Source: Bacteroidales bacterium (GTDB lineage: Bacteria > Bacteroidota > Bacteroidia > Bacteroidales > Azobacteroidaceae). Taken from it: a stretch of 56,038 nucleotides of DNA. Position numbers and translations under genes: made by a program. The DNA is taken from assembly GCA_003851245.1 (NCBI GenBank), contig BHEP01000016.1:1-56038 (forward strand), written 5' to 3'. The notes under the pieces are model-generated. The model was not told the DNA's origin. It did not search any database and worked only from the letters and a program-made list of their open reading frames with translations. Each line of letters starts with the position of its first letter. The first letter of the stretch is position 1. This document shows positions 25,447-34,175 of the stretch, piece by piece.

Positions 25447-26560
25447 CAATTATTTTGGCAGCCTTTGTGGACGCTCCAGATTTTCCCAATATTTTTATGA
25501 CCTCCTCATATTGCGAGAGCATATTGTTGCGATATGCCGTATCGTAGAGAATTTTTTTAAGTTCCATTTCCATGGCAGGTATTGAGAAATGCTTGGCAAA
25601 CAATTCTTTGACCACGGTTTTGTCGGCAATAAGATTGACCAGAGATATATACTTGGTAGAGAAAAGGTTTTCAAATACAAAGGATACCACATGCTTTATT
25701 GGAGTTTGATAGCATACAAGTTGGGGAGTTCGCAACAATGCCGTTTCCAGAGTGGCTGTGCCAGAGCATACCATAGCAGCTTTTGAGTTTTGCAGCAGCC
25801 TATAAGTCTGGTCAAAAACTATCGCAACAGATTCATTTCCAATGTATTTATCATACAAACTAGGCTCTATTCCAGGAGCTCCCGCAATTACCACTTGGCA
25901 GTCTGCAAAAGAGCGGGTAGCCTCTATCATTGGGGGTAGATTGTCTTTTATTTCTTGCTTGCGACTTCCAGCGAGCAGGGCTATGATGGGCTTACTGGAG
26001 GTAAGATTGTTGGCAGCAACAAATTCCTCAAAAGACTCGTTGAGATAAGGGCGTTGAGCTACGGCATCGACTGTAGGATTGCCTACATATTGTACGTCGT
26101 AGTCGTTTTTTTTATAAAACTCAACTTCAAAGGGTAGTATGCAGAGCATCTGGTCAATATATTTTCTGATGTCTTTGATACGCCACTTTTTCCATGCCCA
26201 TATTTTGGGCGATATATAGTAATGTACAGGTATTTTCAATACCAATTTTACATATTTGGCAATTTTTAGGTTGAAGCCAGGATAGTCTACAAGTATCACT
26301 ACATCAGGCTTGAAGAGGGCAATATCACCCTTACATAATGCCATGTTTTTTAGTATTGTCGGCAGGTTTAGCAAAACGGGAATAAAGCCCATAAAAGCCA
26401 TTTCCTTGTAGTGCTTTACCATAGAGCCTCCTTGAGCCTGCATTAAATCGCCCCCAAAGAACCTAAATTCTGCAGCCTCATCCTCTTCTCGGAGGCTGCG
26501 CATCAAGTTGGCGGCATGCAAATCGCCCGAAGCCTCACCTACTACTAAATAATATTTCAT
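25403..26560 (-). CDS. lpxB: lipid-A-disaccharide synthase
   Basis: This GT19 enzyme joins UDP-diacylglucosamine and lipid X to the tetra-acyl disaccharide of lipid A at the inner membrane. Key blocks are present: VVGEASGDLHAANLM at the N terminus, FFGGDLMQAQGG, MAFMGFIPVL, VILVDYPGFNLKIAKYVK, VHYYISPKIWAWKKWRIKDI, LPFEVEFYKK, YVGNPTVDAV, ALLAGSRKQEI and the C-terminal CSGTATLETALLRTPQLVCY. The 385-residue length is normal. It follows surE on the same strand with 36 bases between, across a palindrome (26575-26612). Its 3' end runs 44 bases into the luxR-type gene on the other strand. Confidence 0.95.
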   Translation of the reverse strand: MKYYLVVGEASGDLHAANLMRSLREEDEAAEFRFFGGDLMQAQGGSMVKHYKEMAFMGFIPVLLNLPTILKNMALCKGDIALFKPDVVILVDYPGFNLKIAKYVKLVLKIPVHYYISPKIWAWKKWRIKDIRKYIDQMLCILPFEVEFYKKNDYDVQYVGNPTVDAVAQRPYLNESFEEFVAANNLTSSKPIIALLAGSRKQEIKDNLPPMIEATRSFADCQVVIAGAPGIEPSLYDKYIGNESVAIVFDQTYRLLQNSKAAMVCSGTATLETALLRTPQLVCYQTPIKHVVSFVFENLFSTKYISLVNLIADKTVVKELFAKHFSIPAMEMELKKILYDTAYRNNMLSQYEEVIKILGKSGASTKAAKIIVTAASRPYLRYCSE

Positions 26561-26574
26561 ATGTCAATAAATTG

Positions 26575-26612
26575 CAAATTTGTAATTAATTTTTAATTAC
26601 AAATTTGTAATT
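26575..26612. repeat. overlapping palindromes at the surE stop codon
   Basis: CAAATTTGTAATTAA (26575-26589) and its exact complement TTAATTACAAATTTG (26593-26607) flank a 3-base centre. A second perfect 18-bp palindrome, AATTACAAATTTGTAATT, covers 26595-26612. The 13-mer CAAATTTGTAATT thus occurs twice in direct orientation, 25 bases apart. The surE stop (26597-26599) lies inside. It could be an operator ahead of lpxB or an RNA hairpin. Confidence 0.6.
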
Positions 26613-27382
26613 GTTTCATTTTCCCAAGCCTGGAAAGTTTCCATGGCTTGATAGTCGGTAAGGTCTATTTTACAAGGCACTACAGAAACAAATCCATTAT
26701 TTAGAGCCGATTCGTCGGAATTTGAATTTTCAGGATTTTTGTGCGCAAATCGCCCTGTGAGCCAATAAACATCCTGCTGAAGAGCATCCTGAGATTTCAT
26801 AAATTCGGAAGTCCACCTGCCTTCTGCCTGCGAGCATATTTTTATGCCCTTAATCATGGAGGTATTGGGAACATTGATATTCAGACAGATACCCTTTGGT
26901 AGCCCTTCTATCAAAACCTTTTTAGCAATAAGACGTACATATTGCATGGCAGCTCCAAAGTCTGCATCGTCCGATTGATTGCAAAGCGAAAAGCCTAAAG
27001 AGGGAATACCCATGATACACCCTTCGATGGCAGCGCCCATGGTGCCCGAATAGTGAATGCAGATGGAGGAGTTGGTGCCATGATTAATTCCAGACAATAT
27101 GAGGTCGGGCTTCCTGTCTAAAACCTCGCCAACAGCCAGTTTGATGCAATCTACCGGAGTTCCATTGCAGGAGTAAATAAGCAGATTATCTTTTTTGCTT
27201 AGGAGCTTCATTCTTAGAGGCACCATTGAAGTAATGGAGCTAGACATTCCCGATTGTGGCCCCTGAGGAGCCATTACGACTATATTACCAAGGTCTTTTA
27301 CTGCCTCTATTAAGCAGGCAATTCCTTTTGAGTCTACCCCATCGTCGTTGGTTATAAGTATAAGCGGTTTGTTGTTGGACAT
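26597..27382 (-). CDS. surE: 5'/3'-nucleotidase SurE
   Basis: This metal-dependent phosphatase removes phosphate from nucleoside monophosphates in stationary phase or stress. The signature LITNDDGVDSKGI at residues 8-20, the APQGPQSGMSSSIT loop, the GTPVDCIKLAV block, ILSGINHGTNSSICIHYSGT and GIPSLGFSL are all present. Length of 261 residues is normal. It is divergent from parA across about 180 bases that hold three tandem repeats and two DnaA-box-like sequences, and it is followed by lpxB. The surE-lpxB order beside parAB is a usual Bacteroidales arrangement. Confidence 0.95.
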   Translation of the reverse strand: MSNNKPLILITNDDGVDSKGIACLIEAVKDLGNIVVMAPQGPQSGMSSSITSMVPLRMKLLSKKDNLLIYSCNGTPVDCIKLAVGEVLDRKPDLILSGINHGTNSSICIHYSGTMGAAIEGCIMGIPSLGFSLCNQSDDADFGAAMQYVRLIAKKVLIEGLPKGICLNINVPNTSMIKGIKICSQAEGRWTSEFMKSQDALQQDVYWLTGRFAHKNPENSNSDESALNNGFVSVVPCKIDLTDYQAMETFQAWENETITNL

Positions 27383-27424
27383 GAAAATATAAATTAATAG
27401 TGAATAGTGAATACTTGCGGATGC

Positions 27425-27457
27425 AAAGTTAGTAAAAAGTTAGTAAAAAGTTATTAA
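27425..27457. repeat. three 11-bp tandem repeats between surE and parA
   Basis: AAAGTTAGTAA occurs at 27425-27435 and 27436-27446, and as AAAGTTATTAA at 27447-27457. The 11-base period places each copy on the same face of the helix, as in operator or iteron arrays. On the minus strand the first copy contributes to TAACTTTG (27431-27424), a -7 box for surE. TTATTAACA at 27451-27459 and TTATCAACA at 27471-27479 resemble the DnaA box TTATCCACA with two and one mismatches. CAACAA (27475-27480) and TTGTTG (27493-27498) form a further dyad. Confidence 0.6.
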
Positions 27458-27528
27458 CAATAAAGGGTACTTATCAACAAGTGATCAATTGTTTGTTGGA
27501 ATAAGGGCTTATAATTGCATAAAAAAAC

Positions 27529-27536
27529 TACTTTTG
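27529..27536 (+). promoter_or_regulatory. -7 box of the parAB operon
   Basis: TACTTTTG matches TAnnTTTG, 27 bases before the parA ATG. ATTG at 27514-27517 is too close to be a good -33 box. Confidence 0.45.
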
Positions 27537-27563
27537 TTGTTTAAACAATACTAAAAACGAAGT

Positions 27564-28334
27564 ATGGGAAAAATAATTGCTTTGGCAAATCAAAAGGGGG
27601 GAGTTGGCAAAACAACTACCACCATAAATTTAGGTGCTTCTTTGGCAGTTCTTGATCAGAAAGTTCTGATAATTGATGCCGATCCTCAAGCCAACGCTTC
27701 CTCGGGTTTGGGAATCAATATACGGGAAGTGAAACATTCAATTTATGAGTGTATCGTCGACAATGTTGATCCTCGCATAGCCATTGTGCCTACTGCTGTT
27801 GAGGGACTTTCCATTATTCCATCGCACATTGATTTGGTGGGTGCCGAAATCGAAATGTTGAGCTTTGATGATAGAGAAAATGTATTAAATACAATTCTTA
27901 TGCAGATCAAAGATGATTTTGATTACATTCTAATTGACTGTTCTCCCTCTCTGGGTTTGATTACCGTGAATGCTCTGACAGCTTCCGACTCTGTGTTAAT
28001 TCCTGTGCAATGTGAATATTTTGCCTTGGAGGGAATTAGCAAGCTTCTAAATACCATTAAGATAATTAAGTCTAAGCTAAATCCCAATTTGGAAATAGAG
28101 GGCTTTCTTCTTACCATGTATGATTCTCGTCTTCGTTTGGCAAATCAGATCTATGAGGAGGTAAAAAAACATTTTAGGGAAATGGTTTTTACTACCGTCA
28201 TTCAGCGCAATATCAAATTGAGTGAGGCTCCTAGCTACGGGCAGCCTGTGGTATTGTATGATCCCGATTCTAAGGGCTCGCTCAATCATATTCAGTTGGC
28301 AAAGGAACTTATAGATAAAAACAAAAAAGGATAA
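27564..28334 (+). CDS. parA: chromosome-partitioning ATPase ParA (Soj type)
   Basis: This Walker-type ATPase drives origin segregation together with ParB. The deviant Walker A motif KGGVGKTTT at residues 11-19, the ADPQANASSGLG block, the Walker B segment DYILIDCSPSLGLITVNAL and the C-terminal VIQRNIKLSEAPSYGQPVVLYDP mark the chromosomal Soj subgroup without an N-terminal HTH. Length of 256 residues is normal. It is first in a + strand operon with parB 20 bases downstream and then the DUF5683, mltD and rel genes. No parS-like GTTnCACGTGnAAC was seen in the window. Confidence 0.97.
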   Translation: MGKIIALANQKGGVGKTTTTINLGASLAVLDQKVLIIDADPQANASSGLGINIREVKHSIYECIVDNVDPRIAIVPTAVEGLSIIPSHIDLVGAEIEMLSFDDRENVLNTILMQIKDDFDYILIDCSPSLGLITVNALTASDSVLIPVQCEYFALEGISKLLNTIKIIKSKLNPNLEIEGFLLTMYDSRLRLANQIYEEVKKHFREMVFTTVIQRNIKLSEAPSYGQPVVLYDPDSKGSLNHIQLAKELIDKNKKG

Positions 28335-28354
28335 TAAAAAATCGGAATACAGTT

Positions 28355-29245
28355 ATGTCCAAACAAAACAGACAGGTCTTAGGCAGAGGGCTTGATGCTC
28401 TTATCCGTATGGATGAGCCAAAAACAAGTGGTTCGTCCTCAATCAATGAAATTGCGCTTTCAAAAATACAGCCCAATCCCGATCAGCCTCGTTCGGTATT
28501 TGATCAAGAAGGCTTGGAGGAGCTTTCGGCTTCAATTCAAAGCATAGGCTTGGTGCAGCCCATCACGCTCAGGGAAATCTCCTACGACAGCTATCAAATT
28601 ATTTCGGGCGAAAGACGCTACCGTGCGTCCCTGCTTGCCGGATTGGAAACACTGCCTGCTTATGTAAAAAAGGCTAGTGATGAGAATGTCATGGAAATGG
28701 CTCTTATAGAAAACATACAAAGGGAAGACCTCAACGCTATAGAAATTGCATTGGCCTTCCAAAACCTCATCGACACCTACCACCTCACACAGGACAAGCT
28801 CAGTGAGCGCATAGGTAAAAAACGCGCCACAATAGCCAATTTCCTGCGACTCCTTCGCTTGCCCGCCGAAATACAGATAGGCGTTAAAAACAAGAAGGTA
28901 GATATGGGACATGCCAAGGCCCTGCTCTCAATAGGCGATACTGCCACGCAATTGATGGTGTATGAGCAAATTATAGAATACGGATTTTCTGTCAGAAAAA
29001 CAGAGGAGATCGTTAGAGCTATCAACGAAGAATCGCAGGAAATAAAAATAGTTAAGCCTAAGCCTAAGCCAAAAGTGCAAACTCCAGAAGAATATGAGCT
29101 ATTGAAAAATCACTTGTCGTCTTTCTTTGGAACAAAGATAGGGTTTGCATGCAACGAAAAAGGGCAGGGAAAAATAAGTATTCCCTTTGATTCGGAGCAA
29201 GATTTAGAAAGAATCATTCAAGTTTTTGATCAGATAAAGAAATAA
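28355..29245 (+). CDS. parB: chromosome-partitioning protein ParB (Spo0J type)
   Basis: This parS-binding CTPase clamp partners with ParA. An N-terminal basic tail with LGRGLDALI is the usual ParA-stimulating region. The ParB N-terminal domain (about 32-120) holds IQPNPDQPR and SGERRYRAS (residues 84-92), the CTP-binding motif, and ENIQREDLNAIE. A helix-turn-helix (about 145-172: TQDKLSERIGKKRATIANFL) reads parS, and a C-terminal dimerisation domain ends the protein. The 296-residue length is typical. Downstream, a separate -7 box precedes the DUF5683 gene, so the operon may have an internal promoter. Confidence 0.97.
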   Translation: MSKQNRQVLGRGLDALIRMDEPKTSGSSSINEIALSKIQPNPDQPRSVFDQEGLEELSASIQSIGLVQPITLREISYDSYQIISGERRYRASLLAGLETLPAYVKKASDENVMEMALIENIQREDLNAIEIALAFQNLIDTYHLTQDKLSERIGKKRATIANFLRLLRLPAEIQIGVKNKKVDMGHAKALLSIGDTATQLMVYEQIIEYGFSVRKTEEIVRAINEESQEIKIVKPKPKPKVQTPEEYELLKNHLSSFFGTKIGFACNEKGQGKISIPFDSEQDLERIIQVFDQIKK

Positions 29246-29262
29246 TTCGTACTTTAGCACAC

Positions 29263-29270
29263 TAAATTTG
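29263..29270 (+). promoter_or_regulatory. -7 box immediately before the DUF5683 gene
   Basis: TAAATTTG fits TAnnTTTG and ends 8 bases before the TTG start. If used, the transcript would begin at or next to the start codon. No clear -33 box is present, so its use is uncertain. Confidence 0.35.
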
Positions 29271-29278
29271 TCGGCGAC

Positions 29279-29950
29279 TTGAAAATACTTATTGCTTTTA
29301 TATTATTTATTATTTACTCACCCTTTCTCCTTGGGCAGGAGGAGGAATATGAGAACGATAATTTGCCAATAGATAGTACTGCAATTATAGAATTGATGTC
29401 CTCTATTGATAGTCTTAATGTAAATTATTTGTCGGAGCTGCCAGTATTCAAGCCCGATGCAACAAAAGCCCTGGTTTATTCTGCTATATTTCCGGGTTTG
29501 GGACAGATATACAACCGAAAGTACTGGAAATTACCCCTGGTTTATGGTGGTTTCTTGGGCTGTGTTTATGCAATTTCGTGGAATAGCAGTCAGTACAATG
29601 GCTACAAGCAGGCTTATGGCGACTTTGTAAATAACACTGGCGATTCTTGGTATCCCTATATACCACTATATCTGCAGGATTCGGACCCTTCTACTTGGGA
29701 CAGTAGCACCAAGAGTAGATTTACAAACACCCTGAAATTGCACAGAGACTACCATAGGCGCAACAGAGATTTGAGTTATATAGTCACCGTAGCAATGTAT
29801 GCACTCTGTATGATAGATGCTTACGTAGATGCCCAGCTGTTTGATTTTGATGTAAGCGACAATCTGGCTATTAAAATTCAGCCCGCCATTTTTGAAAAGA
29901 CCCAAAGAAATGCTGCAGCAATAGGGTTTAACTGTAGCTTTAATTTTTAA
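29279..29950 (+). CDS. DUF5683 family membrane-associated protein, TTG start
   Basis: The 223-residue protein has a signal peptide right at its N terminus (KILIAFILFIIYSPFLLGQ) and two or three hydrophobic segments (KALVYSAIFPGLGQIYNRKY, LPLVYGGFLGCVYAISW, SYIVTVAMYALCMIDAYVDA). The AxxPGLGQxYN motif is the mark of DUF5683, found between parB and mltD in many Bacteroidales. The start must be the TTG at 29279, since the signal peptide begins there and the next Met is 39 codons inside; there is no ATG or GTG between it and the upstream stop. Function is unknown; conserved linkage to mltD suggests a cell-envelope role. It lies 27 bases before mltD. Confidence 0.88.
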   Translation: MKILIAFILFIIYSPFLLGQEEEYENDNLPIDSTAIIELMSSIDSLNVNYLSELPVFKPDATKALVYSAIFPGLGQIYNRKYWKLPLVYGGFLGCVYAISWNSSQYNGYKQAYGDFVNNTGDSWYPYIPLYLQDSDPSTWDSSTKSRFTNTLKLHRDYHRRNRDLSYIVTVAMYALCMIDAYVDAQLFDFDVSDNLAIKIQPAIFEKTQRNAAAIGFNCSFNF

Positions 29951-29977
29951 TAACTTATACTAAACGATATACAAGGT

Positions 29978-31534
29978 ATGAATATGATGAAAATAAGCCT
30001 GCTGTCGCTAGCATTCTTCGCGGTGACGGCAAATGCTCAGGAAACATATTTTTTGGAAAATGAGCAGAGTGTTGAGATAGCTCCGTTTGAAGTTGCAGAG
30101 GCCGATACGGTAAGAGAAAATGATTTGTTTATCCCCGAAAGTTTGGATGCCAATGTAGACAGTCTCTTGACCAGTTGGCATATAAAATATTATACTAAGC
30201 GGCAGGAAAACAACCTGCCCCAGGAAACGATATTTACAAGCGACTCTGCCTATGTGGAGCGATTGTCTAGGCTGCCAAGGATAATGGAACTTAGCTACAA
30301 CCCCGAAGTTAGGCGCTGCATAGATTTGTATGTAGAGCGCAGAAGAAGTCTTGTAGAATATATGCTGGGCTTAGCAGATTTTTATTTCCCTATGATAGAG
30401 CAAACTCTCGACAAGTATGATCTTCCCATAGAGCTAAAATTTCTTGCCATAGTGGAGTCGGCTCTCAATCCTGTGGCGCTGTCGAGGGCGGGAGCTTCTG
30501 GGCTGTGGCAATTTATGCTGCCCACAGGTAAGATGTATGGCTTAGAAATAAATAGCCTGATCGATGAGCGCCGCGACCCCATCAAATCTACCGATGCCGC
30601 CTGTCGCTATTTGCGAGATATGTATAAGACTTATGGCGACTGGAATCTGGTTATAGCGGCCTATAATTGTGGGCCCGGCAATGTCAATAAGGCAATTCGC
30701 CGCTCGGGAGGTAAAACCGATTATTGGTCTATATACCAACATCTTCCGAAAGAGACGCGCTCCTACGTACCTCTTTTTATTGCCGCCAACTATGTGATGA
30801 ATTATTATGGGGAGCACAACTTATTTCCTGTAGAAACAAGCTTGCCCATGTCTACCGATACTCTGATGATAGAAAAACAATTGCATCTTGACCAGGTAGC
30901 CGCCGTTTTGAATGTCGATAAGGACTTGCTAAAATCATTAAACCCCCAATACAAGCGCGATATAATTCCTGGCAACTCTAAGCCTTATGTGCTAAGATTG
31001 CCTACTACCGATGTGTTTTCTTTTGTAGATATGCAGGATTCTATATTTGCTCATAGATACGAAGACTTGTTTCCCAATAGAACTTATGTGGTGGCAGGAA
31101 AAGGAAATACTCGCTCTGCCAACCAGCAGAGTATAACACACCGAGTGAAAAAAGGCGAGACAATGAATGGTATAGCCCACCGATATGGTGTGAGCAACAA
31201 GCAGATACGATCGTGGAATGGACTTACGTCCAACTCCTTGTCGGCAGGAAAAAATCTGAAGATAGTCGTTAATAATGGTGGAGTAGCTATAGCTGCGCCA
31301 AATGCGGCTATAAAACCTTTGGTGGCAGATGCCAAGCAGGCTGATAGCCCTGTAGGTAGTGCTCAGGCGGATCAGAATCAATCATTCTTGAAATATAAGG
31401 TTCGCTCTGGCGATTCTTTCTATTCTATTTCTAAGAAATATCAGGGCACTAGTGCCAAAGAATTGATGCAGATCAACAATATGAGTAATGCCTCTCTCAA
31501 AATAGGTCAAATCATAAAGGTTCCTGCAGTCTAA
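29978..31534 (+). CDS. mltD: membrane-bound lytic murein transglycosylase D-type with two LysM domains
   Basis: This secreted enzyme cuts the MurNAc-GlcNAc bond of peptidoglycan to 1,6-anhydro ends. A signal peptide (to about residue 20, TANAQ) is followed by the SLT domain (about 135-290) with catalytic Glu160 in AIVESALNPVALSRAGASGL, WQFMLPTGKMYGL, DACRYLRDMYKTYGDWNLVI and AAYNCGPGNVNKAI. Two LysM domains for glycan binding sit at about 388-432 (VKKGETMNGIAHRYGVSNKQ) and 473-517 (YKVRSGDSFYSISKKYQGTS). No lipobox Cys is present, unlike E. coli MltD, so it is probably soluble in the periplasm. It is part of the parA-rel operon, with rel 14 bases downstream. Confidence 0.94.
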   Translation: MNMMKISLLSLAFFAVTANAQETYFLENEQSVEIAPFEVAEADTVRENDLFIPESLDANVDSLLTSWHIKYYTKRQENNLPQETIFTSDSAYVERLSRLPRIMELSYNPEVRRCIDLYVERRRSLVEYMLGLADFYFPMIEQTLDKYDLPIELKFLAIVESALNPVALSRAGASGLWQFMLPTGKMYGLEINSLIDERRDPIKSTDAACRYLRDMYKTYGDWNLVIAAYNCGPGNVNKAIRRSGGKTDYWSIYQHLPKETRSYVPLFIAANYVMNYYGEHNLFPVETSLPMSTDTLMIEKQLHLDQVAAVLNVDKDLLKSLNPQYKRDIIPGNSKPYVLRLPTTDVFSFVDMQDSIFAHRYEDLFPNRTYVVAGKGNTRSANQQSITHRVKKGETMNGIAHRYGVSNKQIRSWNGLTSNSLSAGKNLKIVVNNGGVAIAAPNAAIKPLVADAKQADSPVGSAQADQNQSFLKYKVRSGDSFYSISKKYQGTSAKELMQINNMSNASLKIGQIIKVPAV

Positions 31535-31548
31535 TATTTTTATTTTTA

Positions 31549-33807
31549 ATGGAAAAGTTAGTGAAAGAGGCAATGTCGGATACGGATATGGATTTGCAAG
31601 TTAAGGAAAAGTTTGAAGAACTTATTAAAGAATATAAGGGCTCCAATCACCGTCAGAAGTTTGAAGTGATTACTAAGGCCTTTCAGTTTGCCTACCAGGC
31701 ACATAAGGGAACTAACAGACGCTCAGGAGAGCCGTATATTATGCACCCCTTGGAGGTAGCTTTGATTGCTTGTAGGGAAATAGGATTGGGTTCAACCTCA
31801 ATTGCCGCAGCTCTTTTGCACGATGTGGTGGAAGATACCGACTATACAGTAGAAGATATAAGCAATCTCTTTGGTGAAAAAGTGGCTGAGATTGTGCAGG
31901 GGCTAACAAAAATGTCGGGAGGTATCTTTGCCGAAGCAGCCTCGGCGCAGGCCGAAAATATGCGTAAGCTATTGCTAACAATGTCTAGCGATATTCGCGT
32001 AATACTTATAAAGATAGCCGACAGATTGCACAATATGCGAACTTTAGGCTCACTTCTTCCCGCCAAGCAATACAAGATTGCGGGAGAAACAATGTATTTG
32101 TATGCCCCTTTGGCGCATAGATTGGGACTTTTTGCCATAAAAACGGAACTCGAAGATCTTAGTTTCAAATACGAACACCCCGAAGAATATGCCCATATTG
32201 AGCAAGCACTACAGTCGTCGGCAATCAATAGAAATAGTATATACGAGCATTTTGCATTTCCCTTGGTAGAAAAACTTGATGCGGCAGATATAAAATATGA
32301 GATGAAGGCTCGCATCAAGTCGGTATACTCTATATGGAGCAAGATGCGTGCAAAGAATGTTTCTTTCAGTGAAATTTATGATCTCTTTGCAGTAAGAATT
32401 GTTTTTGATTCTCAGCCAGAATTGGAGGAAAAAAAACAGTGCTGGGACATTTACTCTATGGTGACAGACCTATACGAGTTGCGCCCCGATCGCATCAGAG
32501 ATTGGGTGAGTAGGCCCAAGGCCAACGGCTACCAGGCATTGCACCTTACAGTAATGGGCCCCGATGGGCAGTGGATAGAGGTGCAGATACGGAGTAGAAA
32601 GATGGACGATATAGCAGAGAAAGGTTTTTCAGCGCATTGGAAATACAAGGAGCATAATGTTGAAGAAGAAACAGAATTAGACAAGTGGCTTGAGACGATT
32701 CAGGAAATATTGGAAGACCCCAATCCCAATGCCTTGGATTTTATGGATACTATAAAGTTGAATCTTTATGCCGATGAGATTTTTGTATTTACTCCCAAGG
32801 GAGACATCAAAACTATGCCTCAAAATTCAACGGCTCTTGATTTTGCCTACGAACTTCACTCTAAAATAGGTAATCACAGCATAGGGGCTAAGGTCAATCA
32901 CAAGCTGGTGCCTCTTAGCCACAAATTGCTTAGCGGCGATCAGGTAGAGATACTTACTTCCCGCTCGCAGAAGCCAAAAGAGGAGTGGCTAGATTTTGTT
33001 ACTACCGCCATCTCAAGAACAAAGATAGAGACGGCCCTAAAGAAAATACGCCGAGATCAAATAAAAAAGGGCGAAATTATATTCAATGAATTTGTAGCAC
33101 AGGTAGAAGGTATCTTAGATCCTAACCTATTGCTCAATAAAATGATATGCTATTTTGGTTTCCTCAAAAAGGATGATCTTTATTATGCTCTTTCTCAAAA
33201 TCAAATTGCGTTTCCAGCAAATCCCAAGAAGTTTTTGAAAGAGAAATCCAATAATATGTTTGCTCGTTTTGTAAAGCAAGCATTTGGTGCGACTTCAAAG
33301 TCCAAGGACTCTAATAGCGCAGATGCCAAGTATGTTGCGGGAGAGAAGATTGATAAAAAGAAGACCTATATTTTGCGCGAAGAGGCTTTCAATCAAAACT
33401 ATACTGTGGCCGACTGCTGTAGCCCCATATCGGGCGACGAGGTGCTGGGTTTTCTTACTGACGAAAACTCTTTGATAGTCCACAAAAGGGCTTGTGTGAT
33501 AGCACTCAAACTAAAAAGTAGTTTTGGCGAAAGAATAATATCCTGTCAGTGGGCGGGACATAAAAGTGCGTCCTTTCAGTCGTCGATAGAGCTTCACGGC
33601 ATTGATTCTTTTGGTATTTTGAACCAGGTAACGAAAGTTGTTACCGCAGATTTGGTTGTCAATATTACCAAAATAAATATTGAGACTAAAGATGGCTTCT
33701 TTGAAGGTCTGATAGATATTTTAGTACATGATGTAGATGATATAAATGTATTGTGTGGCAACATTCTCAAGATAAAAGGAGTAAAGCGAGCCAGCAGGGT
33801 TCAATAG
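31549..33807 (+). CDS. rel: bifunctional (p)ppGpp synthetase/hydrolase (Rel/SpoT)
   Basis: This cytoplasmic stringent-response enzyme makes and degrades (p)ppGpp. The HD hydrolase domain (about 45-200) keeps His52, YIMHPLEVAL, HDVVEDTDYT (His91-Asp92) and DRLHNMRTL. The synthetase domain (about 240-390) has IYDLFAVRIVF, GYQALHLTVMGPDGQWIEVQ and AEKGFSAHWKYKEH. Then follow a TGS domain (about 405-470: IFVFTPKGDIKTMPQNSTAL then DFAYELHS), a helical and zinc-finger-like region (DCCSPISGDEVLGFL) and a C-terminal ACT domain (about 680-752). Both active sites look complete. Its stop is 2 bases from the end of the convergent MerR gene. Confidence 0.95.
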   Translation: MEKLVKEAMSDTDMDLQVKEKFEELIKEYKGSNHRQKFEVITKAFQFAYQAHKGTNRRSGEPYIMHPLEVALIACREIGLGSTSIAAALLHDVVEDTDYTVEDISNLFGEKVAEIVQGLTKMSGGIFAEAASAQAENMRKLLLTMSSDIRVILIKIADRLHNMRTLGSLLPAKQYKIAGETMYLYAPLAHRLGLFAIKTELEDLSFKYEHPEEYAHIEQALQSSAINRNSIYEHFAFPLVEKLDAADIKYEMKARIKSVYSIWSKMRAKNVSFSEIYDLFAVRIVFDSQPELEEKKQCWDIYSMVTDLYELRPDRIRDWVSRPKANGYQALHLTVMGPDGQWIEVQIRSRKMDDIAEKGFSAHWKYKEHNVEEETELDKWLETIQEILEDPNPNALDFMDTIKLNLYADEIFVFTPKGDIKTMPQNSTALDFAYELHSKIGNHSIGAKVNHKLVPLSHKLLSGDQVEILTSRSQKPKEEWLDFVTTAISRTKIETALKKIRRDQIKKGEIIFNEFVAQVEGILDPNLLLNKMICYFGFLKKDDLYYALSQNQIAFPANPKKFLKEKSNNMFARFVKQAFGATSKSKDSNSADAKYVAGEKIDKKKTYILREEAFNQNYTVADCCSPISGDEVLGFLTDENSLIVHKRACVIALKLKSSFGERIISCQWAGHKSASFQSSIELHGIDSFGILNQVTKVVTADLVVNITKINIETKDGFFEGLIDILVHDVDDINVLCGNILKIKGVKRASRVQ

Positions 33808-33809
33808 CA

Positions 33810-34166
33810 CTATTTTATATGCTTGTCTAATTCGTCAAATTCTGTTTTGAGGAGTAGCAATTCTTTTTTTATCTGCTTCAATCGGTCTACAATCTCTTCT
33901 GTTCTTACCACGCCGTCTTTATTGTCCCTCAATTGTTGCTTGGCTCCCGCCAAAGTCAAGCCCTTGTCTTTTACCAGATAGTATACCAGGCGAATATCTT
34001 CTATATCACTTTCTTTATATAAGCGGGTTCCTTTTGCTGTTTTTTGTGGTTTTATGCTAGCAAATTCTTTTTCCCAATATCTTAATAGTGATTCATTTAC
34101 GCCAAATAGAGCTGCTACTTCTCCTATGGAGAAGTATTTTTTTTGGACTTTAATTTCGTTTAGCAT
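33810..34166 (-). CDS. MerR-family transcriptional regulator
   Basis: The 118-residue protein has an N-terminal winged-helix MerR domain (about 11-80: YFSIGEVAALFGVNESLLRY then WEKEFASIKPQKTAKGTRLY, and IRLVYYLVKDKGLTLAGAKQ) and a C-terminal coiled coil (about 88-118) for dimerisation. It lacks cysteines and any effector domain, as in the small MerR-like proteins often found beside an M23 peptidase gene in Bacteroidales. It follows that gene by 9 bases, so they form an operon; the regulator may control envelope genes, but no target is visible. Confidence 0.9.
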   Translation of the reverse strand: MLNEIKVQKKYFSIGEVAALFGVNESLLRYWEKEFASIKPQKTAKGTRLYKESDIEDIRLVYYLVKDKGLTLAGAKQQLRDNKDGVVRTEEIVDRLKQIKKELLLLKTEFDELDKHIK

Positions 34167-34175
34167 ATCTTTTGA

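Noticed and set aside
27383..29245. parS site near parAB
   Set aside because: No GTTnCACGTGnAAC-like palindrome is present in or around these genes.
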